64,000 nt of DNA from Anderseniella sp963759095. GTDB taxonomy: Bacteria > Pseudomonadota > Alphaproteobacteria > Rhizobiales > Aestuariivirgaceae. Under the pieces are notes generated by a model. It was not told where the DNA came from. It did not search any database and saw only the letters and a list, made by a program, of their open reading frames with translations. Below, one piece after another: positions 8,351-17,755 of this stretch. The position numbers and the translations under genes are program-made. Where the stretch lies: NCBI GenBank assembly GCA_963759095.1, contig CAVWYF010000024.1, positions 5,782 to 69,781 on the forward strand, in the 5' to 3' direction. Position 1 is the first letter of the stretch. Each line of letters begins with the position of its first letter.

Positions 8351-9607
8351 ATGGGCAGCCATCAAGCGGTAACCGGAGAGGTTGCCATACTCGGAGCCGG
8401 CATTGTCGGCGTCTGCTGTGCCTTGAGCCTGCAGGAGAAGGGCTATTCGGTCACGCTTATTGACCGCCAGCCACCGGGTGAGGCGACAAGTTACGGCAAT
8501 GCGGGCGTGATTTCGCCCTGGTCGTGCGTGCCGCAGTGCATGCCCGGCACCTTGCAGCAAATTCCCGGCTGGCTTTTGAACTCCGACGGTCCGGTCAGTA
8601 TCCGCTGGCGTGACCTGCCGACCACTGTGCCCTGGACATTGCGGTTCCTGGCCAATACGCGGCTTGCGAAAGTTGAAGAAATTTCCCGGGCAATGAGCGT
8701 TCTGCTGCACGATAATATAGATGTCTATCGCCGGTTTCTAAAGGGTACCGGCCACGAAAACCTGCTGCGCGAGAGTTGGTACGTGAACGTGTTTCGCGGC
8801 AAGGCCAGCCCTGCCCTGAGCGACCTCACCTGGCGGTTGCGCATCGACAAGGGTGCACCGATTGAGATTGTCAGGGGAGGTGAACTCCGAGACATCGAAC
8901 CTGCCATAAGTGAAGACTATCATACCGGGGTCATCATCAAGGACCAGGCGCGCGCGGCGGCACCCGGCAGGCTGTGCAAGGTTCTGGCCGACAAGGCCAA
9001 AACCCAGGGTGCACGGTTTGTCCAAGCCGAAGTGCGTGGCATCGAAAAGGCGTCGGAGGCGGGATATGTTCTGGTTACGACGGAAGGCAGAATCCCGGCG
9101 CAGCGTCTGGTTCTGGCGGCAGGTATCTGGTCTGCCGACCTGCTCAAACCGCTCGGGGTGAAACTGCCGCTGATTTCCGAGCGCGGCTATCATCTGGAAT
9201 TTTCAGAACCGGGGGTTTCCCTCAATCATTCCGTGGCCGATATGCAAGGCAAGTTTATTGTGAGCAGTATGGAAGGCGGGTTGCGATCAGCCGGTACGGC
9301 GGAATTTGCCCATCACAGCGCGCCGCCGCGTTACGAGCGGGCTGACATGCTGGGCCCGCAGACAAAAAAGCTGCTGCCGGCGCTTAATATTGAACCCAAT
9401 GAGCGATGGATGGGGGTTCGCCCGTCATTTCCGGACAATCTGCCGGCGATCGGTGAACTGCCCGGCCACACCGGGCTGTTCGCTGCCTTCGGACACAGCC
9501 ACTATGGTCTGGGCATGGCCCCTGCAACCGGCCGGCTGGTTGCGGGCATGGTCGATGGGTCGGTGAGCAATGCTGAAACATCAGCCTATGCACCTGGCCG
9601 CTTCTGA
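8351..9607 (+). CDS. DadA-like FAD-dependent amino-acid oxidoreductase
   Basis: A 418-residue protein beginning with the FAD-binding dinucleotide fold (VAILGAGIVGVCCALSLQ, residues 10-27). The ATSYGNAGVISPWSC segment that follows is hallmark of the small subunit of D-amino-acid dehydrogenase (DadA). The second half carries KLPLISERGYHLEF and the C-terminal FAD motif RPSFPDNLPAIGELPGHTGL with AFGHSHYGLGMAPATGRL. Such enzymes oxidise D-amino acids or related secondary amines to the oxo-acid and pass electrons to quinone. It starts 4 bases after the transporter stop codon and its ribosome site lies inside that gene, so it is translated with it. Substrate and transporter ligand are therefore probably linked. 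It converges on the HlyD gene with a gap of only 5 bases. Confidence 0.9.
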   Translation: MGSHQAVTGEVAILGAGIVGVCCALSLQEKGYSVTLIDRQPPGEATSYGNAGVISPWSCVPQCMPGTLQQIPGWLLNSDGPVSIRWRDLPTTVPWTLRFLANTRLAKVEEISRAMSVLLHDNIDVYRRFLKGTGHENLLRESWYVNVFRGKASPALSDLTWRLRIDKGAPIEIVRGGELRDIEPAISEDYHTGVIIKDQARAAAPGRLCKVLADKAKTQGARFVQAEVRGIEKASEAGYVLVTTEGRIPAQRLVLAAGIWSADLLKPLGVKLPLISERGYHLEFSEPGVSLNHSVADMQGKFIVSSMEGGLRSAGTAEFAHHSAPPRYERADMLGPQTKKLLPALNIEPNERWMGVRPSFPDNLPAIGELPGHTGLFAAFGHSHYGLGMAPATGRLVAGMVDGSVSNAETSAYAPGRF

Positions 9608-9612
9608 TACAT

Positions 9613-10932
9613 TCAATTCTCTCGCAGCGCTTCGTTTCTAATTTTGTTGACTGGCTTCAGCAGGTATTCCAGCACGGTTTTCTCGCCGGTGAGAATATCG
9701 ATAGTCGCCTGCATCCCAGGAATGACTGGCAATTGTTTTTCCCCATGAACAATGTGTGTCTGCCCGGTAGTTATCATCACCCTGTAGAATGCTTCGCCAT
9801 TGGCATCCTGTATAGTGTCTGCGCTGATCCGCTTGATCTCTCCTTTCAGCGCACCATAGATCGTATAGTCATAGGCGGTCAGTTTGACACTTGCCTTGTG
9901 GCCCGGCCGGATGAATGCAACATCCTTGGGGCGCACGCGAGCCTCAATCTGCAGCGTGTCTTCGATGGGCACGATGGAGATGATGTCTTGACCAGGCTGG
10001 ACCACAGCGCCGATGGAACCCACCGAAATCTTGTTGACCACACCGCGAACGGGCGCGCGTAATGAAGTCCGGGCAACCTGATCGTCCGTTGCCCTTTCGC
10101 TCTCGGTAAGAATGGCGAGGTCATTGCGTGCCTGAGTGAGTTTTTGCAGAATGTCGGAGCGGAAGACGGACAAGGATACGGCAAGGCGCTCCTCCGCTTC
10201 GGCGATTGCAGACCGAGTCCGGAGGAAGGAAGCCTCAACGATTTCGATCTGCCCCTTGAAATCCTCCTGCTGGCGCACCAGCCGCAACACCTCAATTTCC
10301 GGCACAAATCCGCGCTTGCTGAGATTGCGGGTTAGTTTCAATTCACGGGTCAGAGGTTTTAGGGTTGACTTGAGCTTCTGCTGGGTGGCTTGAAGCTCGT
10401 TGAGTTCCTGCTTGCGCTGCTCGACTTGCTGCGCGAGGATTTGCCGCTCGCTTTGAAACTTTTGCAGGTCTGAATTCAAAGTTGCCTGCTCCGATGCAAA
10501 GGAACGCTGTAGATCTTCGCCGGCATCGGCTGGCACTTGTAGTGTGGCTTCCAGCTTTTCAGCGGTTTCAAGCCGGGCTATGGTTGCTATCAGTGCATAG
10601 CGCTTCTGCTTTATTTCTCCGGCCCTTGAAAGCTGAATGATGTTATTCACCTGCATCAACACCTGGTCCTTGTCGACGACTTCGCCTTCTTTTACTGAAA
10701 TCTCGCTGACGATGCCGGGTTCAAGCGTCTGGACTACCTGCAATTGCGATGATGGAACAACCTTGCCAACAGCATGGGTCACCTCGTCGAGCCGTGCAAT
10801 CGAAGCCCAGCCGATGGCGGCGACAACAAGCAAACCAATGACAACGGTTTGAACCCAGGCTGCCCAGGGTGTGCGTTCCAGCACAGCGGCGCGGGCATCA
10901 TTTGCAAAGTCAAATTCCTTGCGGGAAGTCAT
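9613..10932 (-). CDS. HlyD-family type I secretion periplasmic adaptor
   Basis: A 439-residue membrane-fusion protein. A single N-terminal transmembrane helix lies at about residues 28-48 (VVIGLLVVAAIGWASIARL). A beta-barrel/lipoyl half-motif follows (VVPSSQLQVVQTLEPGIVSEI). Residues about 90-285 form a long coiled coil rich in Q, E, K and L, and then come the second lipoyl half (TSLRAPVRGVVNKISVGSIG) and the C-terminal barrel ending near the inner-membrane domain. It bridges the ABC transporter and TolC. Its ATG overlaps the stop of the ABC gene by 4 bases (ATGA), so the two are translationally coupled. By position it corresponds to LapC of LapA-type adhesin systems. Confidence 0.93.
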   Translation of the reverse strand: MTSRKEFDFANDARAAVLERTPWAAWVQTVVIGLLVVAAIGWASIARLDEVTHAVGKVVPSSQLQVVQTLEPGIVSEISVKEGEVVDKDQVLMQVNNIIQLSRAGEIKQKRYALIATIARLETAEKLEATLQVPADAGEDLQRSFASEQATLNSDLQKFQSERQILAQQVEQRKQELNELQATQQKLKSTLKPLTRELKLTRNLSKRGFVPEIEVLRLVRQQEDFKGQIEIVEASFLRTRSAIAEAEERLAVSLSVFRSDILQKLTQARNDLAILTESERATDDQVARTSLRAPVRGVVNKISVGSIGAVVQPGQDIISIVPIEDTLQIEARVRPKDVAFIRPGHKASVKLTAYDYTIYGALKGEIKRISADTIQDANGEAFYRVMITTGQTHIVHGEKQLPVIPGMQATIDILTGEKTVLEYLLKPVNKIRNEALREN

Positions 10933-13160
10933 GCGGGGCCAATCCTGTTTACTGATGCTCCCGACTTGTTCTGCTCACCCAATTGCCGGAGATATTGCAA
11001 CACCTGATCTTTTGGACCGTCTGCTGCGACCTGGCCATTTTCGATCACGATCAAGCGGTCGACAAGTGTGAACATCGACCCCCGGTGTGTGGCGACAATG
11101 AGAGTCTTGCCCGCATCTGCCCAGTTGATCAGGGCAGCACCAAGATTTCCCTCAGTCATGGCATCCATGGCTGAAGAGCTCTCATCAAGAAACAGGATGT
11201 CAGGATCGCGAAGCAGGATGCGGGCAAGCGCCACTGCCTGGCGCTGACCGCCGGACAGTGACCTGCCGCGTTCTCCTACCTGCAGACCAAGTCCTTCCGG
11301 GTTGTCGGCAATGAAGCGGTCAATGCCGGCAATCTGGATTGTTTGCATCAGGTCTTCGCTGGATGTTTCCGGCCGGCCCATGATAATGTTGTCGCGGATG
11401 GAGCCGGTAAACAGTTCCGGGTCCTGCGGCACATAACCGACAGCCGATCTGACATCAGCAATATTGAACGAGCGCAAGTCCAGGCCGCCAAGGCGGATAT
11501 TGCCTTCGGTGGGCTCATAGAACCCGGCCAGCAGCTTGCCGAATGTTGACTTGCCCGAACCCACGCGCCCAACAATGCCAACGCGTTCTCCATGAGCAAT
11601 AGATATATTGATGTTCTTCAGCGCCTCCACATGACCGCCTGCATAGGTGAACGTCAGGCCCTCGATCTGGATATCCTTGCTGGTCAGTTCCTGACCGCCT
11701 CGCGCCTGTGTCGCGCGTTCGGACGGCAGCTTCATAATGGTGGAAATATCCTTCATGGCAGCAAACGCCTGATGTGCCCTTGCCAGCGTTGCGGCAATAC
11801 CCGACAGCGGCGACAGCGCACGGCCGCTCAAGATTGAGGTGGCAATCAGTGCGCCAATGGTGATGCTGCCATCAATGATCAGAAACACACCCCAGACGAT
11901 AACCACGATGCCGGACGTCTGCTGAACGGAGGTGGTGAGATTCGTCACCCACGATGACCAGAACCGGCTGCGCGAGTTGGCGCGTGCGGTCGCGGCGATG
12001 GCATCCTCCCACTTGCGCTGCATAGAGCCTTCTGAACCGGACGCTTTGATGCTTTCAATACCAATAAGACTTTCCACTAGAATGGAATGACGTTGCGACG
12101 CTTCCGTCATGCTTTGCTCAACAGATCGCCCTATAGGCATCTGGAAGATCAGGCTGATGGTGAGCACAATCGCAACGGTGATGATGGGGACGAGGCATAA
12201 CGGGCCCACTAAAAACCAGATGGCTGCCAGAAAAACGCTGATGAAGAGGAGATCGGTGAGAGCAATCAGGCTGGACGAGGTGAAGAACTCGCGGATCACC
12301 TCAAATTCCCGAATATTGTTGGCCAGAGAACCTGCGGTAATCCTGCGGTCACCGGTCTTGATCGATAGCGCATGTTCAAAAAGTTCGCTGGCGACCGACA
12401 TGTCTACCCGTCGGCCTGTCCAGTCCAACACAACAGAGCGGAGCTGGCGCAGTATCAGGTCAAACAGCAGCGCAATGGCAACGCCTGCCGACAATGCCCA
12501 CAAAGTGGGGATGGCCAGATTTGGCACCACCCGGTCGTAGACATTCATGATGAAGAGTGGGGTTGCGAGGCCGATCACGTTCACGACAAGTGCTGCAATG
12601 ATGATGTTCATCCAGCTCGGCGCATAAGACATCATTGGCGACCAGAACCAGTGGCGTTTTTTTGTACTGGCAGATGACTTTGCGGTGGCATCGTTGCTGA
12701 CAAATTCCCGCGTCACATAGACCACATGGCCGGTCGAGCGCTTCTCAAGCCAAGAAAACGACACCTCGCGGGTAATGCTGGAGCTGGCAGGAAACACAAG
12801 CTTCAGTGATTTTGACTTCTTGCTGATCGAGGTGATTACCGCAGCATCACCGTTTGCCAGAATGGCGATGAACGGCACAATCATGGGCGCAACGGTTGTC
12901 GGTTTCTTGCGCACCACACTGGCGGTGAGGCCAGAGCGGGTAGCTGCCCTGGCAAAGTGCTTGAGGGTCAGGCGGCCGTTATCGTCCAGGGGCAAACCTG
13001 CGATGGTGCCATGGCTTGAAAAAGGCATGCCGAACAAGGTTGTAATATAATCAAGACACGCCAGGAGCGGATCGAAGCGTGGTGTATCCTTCGCTGCGTC
13101 GTGACGCATGACAGGTCTCGGCGCGGACTGCACTGGTGCTTGAGGTACCTTCTTGTCCAT
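10929..13160 (-). CDS. Type I secretion ABC transporter with C39-like domain (LapB/LssB type)
   Basis: A 743-residue half-transporter. Residues about 30-150 resemble a C39 peptidase fold but lack the catalytic Cys/His pair, i.e. a C39-like docking domain (CLD) that recognises unfolded RTX substrate and does not cleave it. About 165-450 is the six-helix membrane domain, with SMTEASQRHSILVESLIGIE. About 495-730 is the nucleotide-binding domain: Walker A GRVGSGKST, signature LSGGQRQAVALARILL and Walker B ILFLDESSSAMD, with the switch His in THRGSM. The degenerate C39 domain and the LssB/LapB-like features fit export of a giant RTX adhesin. The partner adaptor gene lies downstream and a TolC fragment upstream, all on the minus strand. 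Confidence 0.94.
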   Translation of the reverse strand: MDKKVPQAPVQSAPRPVMRHDAAKDTPRFDPLLACLDYITTLFGMPFSSHGTIAGLPLDDNGRLTLKHFARAATRSGLTASVVRKKPTTVAPMIVPFIAILANGDAAVITSISKKSKSLKLVFPASSSITREVSFSWLEKRSTGHVVYVTREFVSNDATAKSSASTKKRHWFWSPMMSYAPSWMNIIIAALVVNVIGLATPLFIMNVYDRVVPNLAIPTLWALSAGVAIALLFDLILRQLRSVVLDWTGRRVDMSVASELFEHALSIKTGDRRITAGSLANNIREFEVIREFFTSSSLIALTDLLFISVFLAAIWFLVGPLCLVPIITVAIVLTISLIFQMPIGRSVEQSMTEASQRHSILVESLIGIESIKASGSEGSMQRKWEDAIAATARANSRSRFWSSWVTNLTTSVQQTSGIVVIVWGVFLIIDGSITIGALIATSILSGRALSPLSGIAATLARAHQAFAAMKDISTIMKLPSERATQARGGQELTSKDIQIEGLTFTYAGGHVEALKNINISIAHGERVGIVGRVGSGKSTFGKLLAGFYEPTEGNIRLGGLDLRSFNIADVRSAVGYVPQDPELFTGSIRDNIIMGRPETSSEDLMQTIQIAGIDRFIADNPEGLGLQVGERGRSLSGGQRQAVALARILLRDPDILFLDESSSAMDAMTEGNLGAALINWADAGKTLIVATHRGSMFTLVDRLIVIENGQVAADGPKDQVLQYLRQLGEQNKSGASVNRIGPA

Positions 13161-13242
13161 CGCCGAGAAACGCCGTTACCAAATGAAACTTGCCACTATC
13201 CAAGCAAATTATAGGCCAAACAGCGGCAAAGTTGCGCAATAA

Positions 13243-13743
13243 TTACTGCAACGGGTCCAGAGTGATATTGAACACGCCCTGTTCCTGGGCCTGCAGTCGA
13301 ACTCCACCAGTATCCACTGCTGGCTGGTTGATGCTAAAATGCGGCAGCAGCAGCCCCATGGTTGCCAGTGTCTGATAAGCAGCAAACACATACAGAGAAT
13401 AAGCGTTAGTCCACTGGAATCGGGAATTGAACAATGCCGACTCTGCATCAAGAAGATCGAGTAGGCTGCGTTTGGACAGCTTGTATTCTTCAATGTAGGC
13501 AGCAACCACGCGGCGGTTTGCATTTACCTCACTGTCCAGAATGTTGGCCCGCTTCCTCCCTAGTGTGAGGCCATTGTAGGCTCTTTCAACGGCTTCACCT
13601 ATCTGGCGTACCTGCAGGGCGTAATTGTACTCAGCCTGCATACGCCTACGCCGGATAACGACCAAACCGGCGGCTTTGCGTTGTCCGTCAGCGATGGCAC
13701 CAACATCGAGACGGCAACTTTCAGCGTGCCCTTGACCGCTCAA
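13243..13743 (-). pseudogene. TolC-family outer-membrane protein, C-terminal fragment only
   Basis: Only the last ~130 residues of a TolC/LapE-type efflux protein are present. The recognisable part starts at about MQAEYNYALQ (13641) and includes QVRQIGEAVERAYNGLTLGR, SKRSLLDLLDAESALFNS and the terminal YQTLATMGLLLPHF. TolC proteins are normally about 420-480 residues, so roughly two thirds are missing. Upstream of about 13650 the open frame is merely the antisense of the adhesin gene (MSGQGHAES... has no TolC character). The stop codon lies 82 bases before the ABC gene start, as expected for a TolC-ABC-HlyD operon. The break is therefore internal to the gene and joined directly to the interior of the adhesin gene. 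It is either a real deletion or a collapsed assembly. Confidence 0.85.
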
Positions 13744-15804
13744 CCGGATGCACCGGTGGTGAATACCGGCATTACCAATCAGCAGGCTACAGAGGAAGCG
13801 GCGTTTTCGTTTACTGTACCTGCCGATGCGTTTGCGGATCCCGATAGCGGCGACACCTTGACACTCACGGCGAGTCTGGCGGGGGGAGCCCCGCTGCCTG
13901 CGTGGTTGAATTTCAACGGAACGACTTTTTCAGGCACACCGGATGATCCCGATACTGGAACCATAACAGTCGAAGTAACCGCGAGCGATACCCAGGCCGG
14001 CACAGCGGATGTTTCAACAACGTTTACGCTCCAGGTTACACCGGTAAACGATGCTGCTTTGATTTCCGGCGATGTGAGCGGCAGCCTGAATGAAGATGAT
14101 GCGGCAACGACGGGTAATCTGAATCACACCGATGCTGACAACCCAAACGACGAGTGGAGCACCACCGTTGTTTCTCAAGGTCAATTCGGGGCGCTCAGCA
14201 TCGAGACTGACGGTGCCTGGGAATACAGCCCAACCAGCCCGGCTCTTGATGAACTGGCAGCGGGCGAGACGCTGACTGATACAATCACTGTCGCCACGAG
14301 TGATGGTACCCAACAGCAGATATCCATTACCATCAATGGCAGCAATGACTTGCCGATCGTAACGGGCGATGGTTCCGGCCAAGTCTCTGAGGATAGCGGT
14401 GTTGCGGCCACCGGTGATCTTGATCACACTGATGTGGATGGCCCGGATGACCTGTGGGACACAAATGTTGTTCAGCAGGGTACGCTTGGCAGTCTGACAA
14501 TTGGTACTGATGGCCAGTGGTCATATGTGGTGGATGATGCAAACCCGACCGTGAACGCACTGGCGTTTGGCGACTCGGAAAATGACACCGTTATCGTTCA
14601 AACTGCGGATGGACGGCAGCAATTCATTTCGATCATGATTGACGGTGCCAATGACGCCGCCGTCATTACCGGGGATGTATCCGGCTCAATCGTGGCAGAT
14701 GCAGTGTCTCCCGCCCAGGGTGACCTGGATCATACCGATGTGGACGGCCCCGGTGCCGATGACGAGTGGAACACCACGGTTGTCTCTCAAGGGGCGCATG
14801 GGACCATGACCCTTGGGATTGACGGGCAGTGGTCCTATTCACTGACCCCGGGCGATCCGACCGTTGCAGCACTTGCGGCAGGCGACAGTCTTGTCGATTC
14901 TGTTACCGTGGCGACACAGGACGGCACCCAACAGGTGATCTCCATTCAGGTTATCGGCACCAGTGATCCGTCCGTGATCACCGGCGATACAACTGGCTCG
15001 GCAGATGAGGATACTGCGGTAAATGCAACCGGTAACCTGGACAGCACCGACCCTGATGGTCCGGATGATACCTGGAATACCAACATCGTTTCGCAAGGAT
15101 CTTTCGGCACCTTGAGCATCACGGCAGCGGGTGCGTGGACCTATGTGGTCGACAATGCCAACCCAACCGTCAATGCGCTGGCGAATGATGGCTCTACAGG
15201 TGTAGATACGCTCATTGACACAGTGACTGTGGCAACCGCCGACGGCACGGAACAGGTTATAGCGATTACGATCAACGGCGCCAATGATGCGGCGCTGATC
15301 TCCGGTGATGTCACCGGCGGCCTGAGTGAGGATGTTGAAGGCACCTCGGGCGATCTCAACCATACCGATGTCGACAATACTGACGATGTCTGGGACACAA
15401 ATGTCGTCACACAGGGTACGCTGGGCGAATTGGGCATTTCCAGTGATGGCTCTTGGGAATATTCACCGACCAGCGCAACGTTGAATGCTCTCGGCGCAGG
15501 TGAGACGGCAACAGATACGATCACAGTTGCGACGGAAGACGGCACCCAGCAGCAGATATCCATCACCATCAATGGCGACAATGATGATGCGGTTATTACC
15601 GGCGATGTATCCGGTGTGATGGGTCAGGACGATGAAGGCACGTCAGGCGATCTCAACCATACCGATGTGGACAACAACAACCCTGATGATGCCTGGAACA
15701 CCACAGTTGTGTCGCAAGGCAGCTTTGGCACACTGACCATTCAGGTGAACAGGCGTGTGGGAGTATTCGCCAACCACCGGCTTCAGCTCGCTTGGTGCGG
15801 GTGA
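13681..15804 (+). CDS. Giant VCBS/RTX adhesin, segment 1 (5'-truncated; VCBS repeats 1-6)
   Basis: The frame is open from 13564 with no credible start. Homology to repeat proteins begins near 13645 (TPTPDNDQTGGFALSV), so the 5' end of the gene is missing. About 13750-14050 encodes an Ig-like/He_PIG-type domain (ATEEAAFSFTVPADAF, PAWLNFNGTTFSGTP). From 14053 come VCBS repeats of about 100 residues, each starting with a variant of AVITGDVSG and containing DLNHTDVD, WSYALDD and GTQQQISITINGSND. The frame stays in register until about 15743, after which it runs out of frame to 15804; the correct reading continues in the next segment. Such proteins are cell-surface adhesins for biofilm formation, exported by the adjacent type I system. 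Confidence 0.88.
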   Translation: MSVSDGTNIETATFSVPLTAQPDAPVVNTGITNQQATEEAAFSFTVPADAFADPDSGDTLTLTASLAGGAPLPAWLNFNGTTFSGTPDDPDTGTITVEVTASDTQAGTADVSTTFTLQVTPVNDAALISGDVSGSLNEDDAATTGNLNHTDADNPNDEWSTTVVSQGQFGALSIETDGAWEYSPTSPALDELAAGETLTDTITVATSDGTQQQISITINGSNDLPIVTGDGSGQVSEDSGVAATGDLDHTDVDGPDDLWDTNVVQQGTLGSLTIGTDGQWSYVVDDANPTVNALAFGDSENDTVIVQTADGRQQFISIMIDGANDAAVITGDVSGSIVADAVSPAQGDLDHTDVDGPGADDEWNTTVVSQGAHGTMTLGIDGQWSYSLTPGDPTVAALAAGDSLVDSVTVATQDGTQQVISIQVIGTSDPSVITGDTTGSADEDTAVNATGNLDSTDPDGPDDTWNTNIVSQGSFGTLSITAAGAWTYVVDNANPTVNALANDGSTGVDTLIDTVTVATADGTEQVIAITINGANDAALISGDVTGGLSEDVEGTSGDLNHTDVDNTDDVWDTNVVTQGTLGELGISSDGSWEYSPTSATLNALGAGETATDTITVATEDGTQQQISITINGDNDDAVITGDVSGVMGQDDEGTSGDLNHTDVDNNNPDDAWNTTVVSQGSFGTLTIQVNRRVGVFANHRLQLAWCG

Positions 15805-17755
15805 GACGGCAACAGATACGGTCACAGTTGCAACGGAAGACGGCACCGAGCAGCAGATATCCATCACCATCAATGGCGACAATGATGATGCGGTTATTAC
15901 CGGCGATGTATCCGGTGTGATGGGTCAGGACGATGAAGGCACGTCAGGCGATCTCAACCATACCGATGTGGACAACAACAACCCTGATGATGCCTGGAAC
16001 ACCACAGTTGTGTCGCAAGGCAGCTTTGGCACGCTCAGCATTTCCGGTGATGGTGTGTGGGAGTATTCGCCAACCACCGGCTTCAGTTCGCTTGGCGCGG
16101 GTGAGACAGTTACCGACACTGTAACAGTTGCGACGCAAGACGGCACCGAGCAGCAGATATCCATCACCATCAATGGCGACAATGATGATGCGGTTATTAC
16201 CGGTGATGTATCCGGTGGGGTGACGGAAGACTCTGGCGTCCCTGCGACAGGCGATCTCAATCATACCGATGTGGACAACAACAACCCTGATGATGCCTGG
16301 AACACCACAGATGTGTCGCAAGGCAGCTTTGGCACACTAACCATCACGCCAACGGGTGGATGGTCCTATGCGTTGGATAATGGCAATGCCACGGTTGACG
16401 CGCTCGACAATGACGGCGCCATTGCCGATACATTGATAGATACCATAACGGTAACCGCTGCCGATGGTACTCAGCAGCAAATCGAAATCACCATCGAAGG
16501 TGTCAATGATGATGCGGTCATCACTGGGGACAATGCCGGCTCGGTTACGGAGAATGCCGGCGTCGATGCAACCGGCGACCTCGACCACACCGACGTGGAT
16601 GCCGGAGATGACGACGATCTTTGGGACACAAATGTCGTTGCCCAGGGCCAATACGGTACGCTGGCGATTGGGGCGGATGGCCAGTGGAGTTATGCTCTTG
16701 ATGACGCTAACGTCACGGTGGATGCGCTTGCTGCCGGCGATACCCTGACTGACACGATCACGGTTGCCACCGGTGACGGCACTCAGGATGACATCACCAT
16801 TACCATCAATGGGGCAAACGACCCCTCGATTGCCGGCGGACAGGTGAGCGGTACGATCACGGAAGATGGTGCTCCGCTCGGGCTTACCCGCAATGCTGAT
16901 CACACGGATGTGGACGGTGATGACGATGCCTGGCAGGTGGGCAGCAATTTGCCTGGCACGTACGGTGAACTTTCCAACACGACAGCAGGTCAGTGGACGT
17001 ATGTGCTTGACGAGGCCAACGCCACGGTCGACGCATTGAATGTTGGTGATACTCTGACAGATACCGTCAATATCACCGCTGCTGATGGCACCGAAGTTCC
17101 AATCACTGTCACAATCAATGGTGCAAATGACGCAGCCATCATCACTGGCGATGTTAGCGGCACAGGATCGGAAGACTCTGGAACAAATGTAACTGGTGAC
17201 CTGAACCATACCGATGTCGACAACCCTGATGATGAGTGGAACACAACCGTTGTCACGCAAGGCACTTTTGGCACATTGACCGTCAGTGCAGCCGGTGCAT
17301 GGACATATGCGGTTGACAATGCGAATGCCGCTGTTGATGCCCTGAGTGATGTCGCCGAGACGCTGATTGACACCATAACCGTGTCAACCGCCGATGGTAC
17401 GCAGCAGCAGATTTCCGTTACAATTGAAGGCTCCAATGATGATTCCATTATCTCCGGTGATTTTTCCGGGAATGTAATCGAGGATGATGGCACATCGGCA
17501 ACCGGTGATCTGGATCACACGGATGTCGATACCGCTGATGCCGACGATGACTGGTCAACGTCTGTCAACCAGGATGGCCAATACGGATCTCTGACTATCG
17601 CAAGCGACGGCAACTGGACCTATGTGCTCGACGACGGCAACGTTGATGTGAATGCACTCGGTGACGGCGAAACGCTGACGGATTCTGTGCTGGTCGAAAC
17701 ATCTGGCGGCACAATTGCAGAAATCACCATCACAATCGACGGTGCAAACGAACTC
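14053..17755 (+). repeat. Tandem VCBS repeats (about 12 units of ~300 bp)
   Basis: Units begin near 14053, 14350, 14656, 14968, 15289, 15592, 15893, 16193, 16512, 16828, 17130 and 17443. Most differ at the DNA level, but the units at 15592 and 15893 are almost identical over about 185 bases, and parts of the unit at 16193 match them too. This points to recent unit duplication. Confidence 0.88.

Noticed and set aside
14053..17755. Regular repeats considered as a CRISPR array
   Set aside because: Units are about 300 bases and translate into VCBS domains; there are no short identical repeats with unique spacers and no cas genes.
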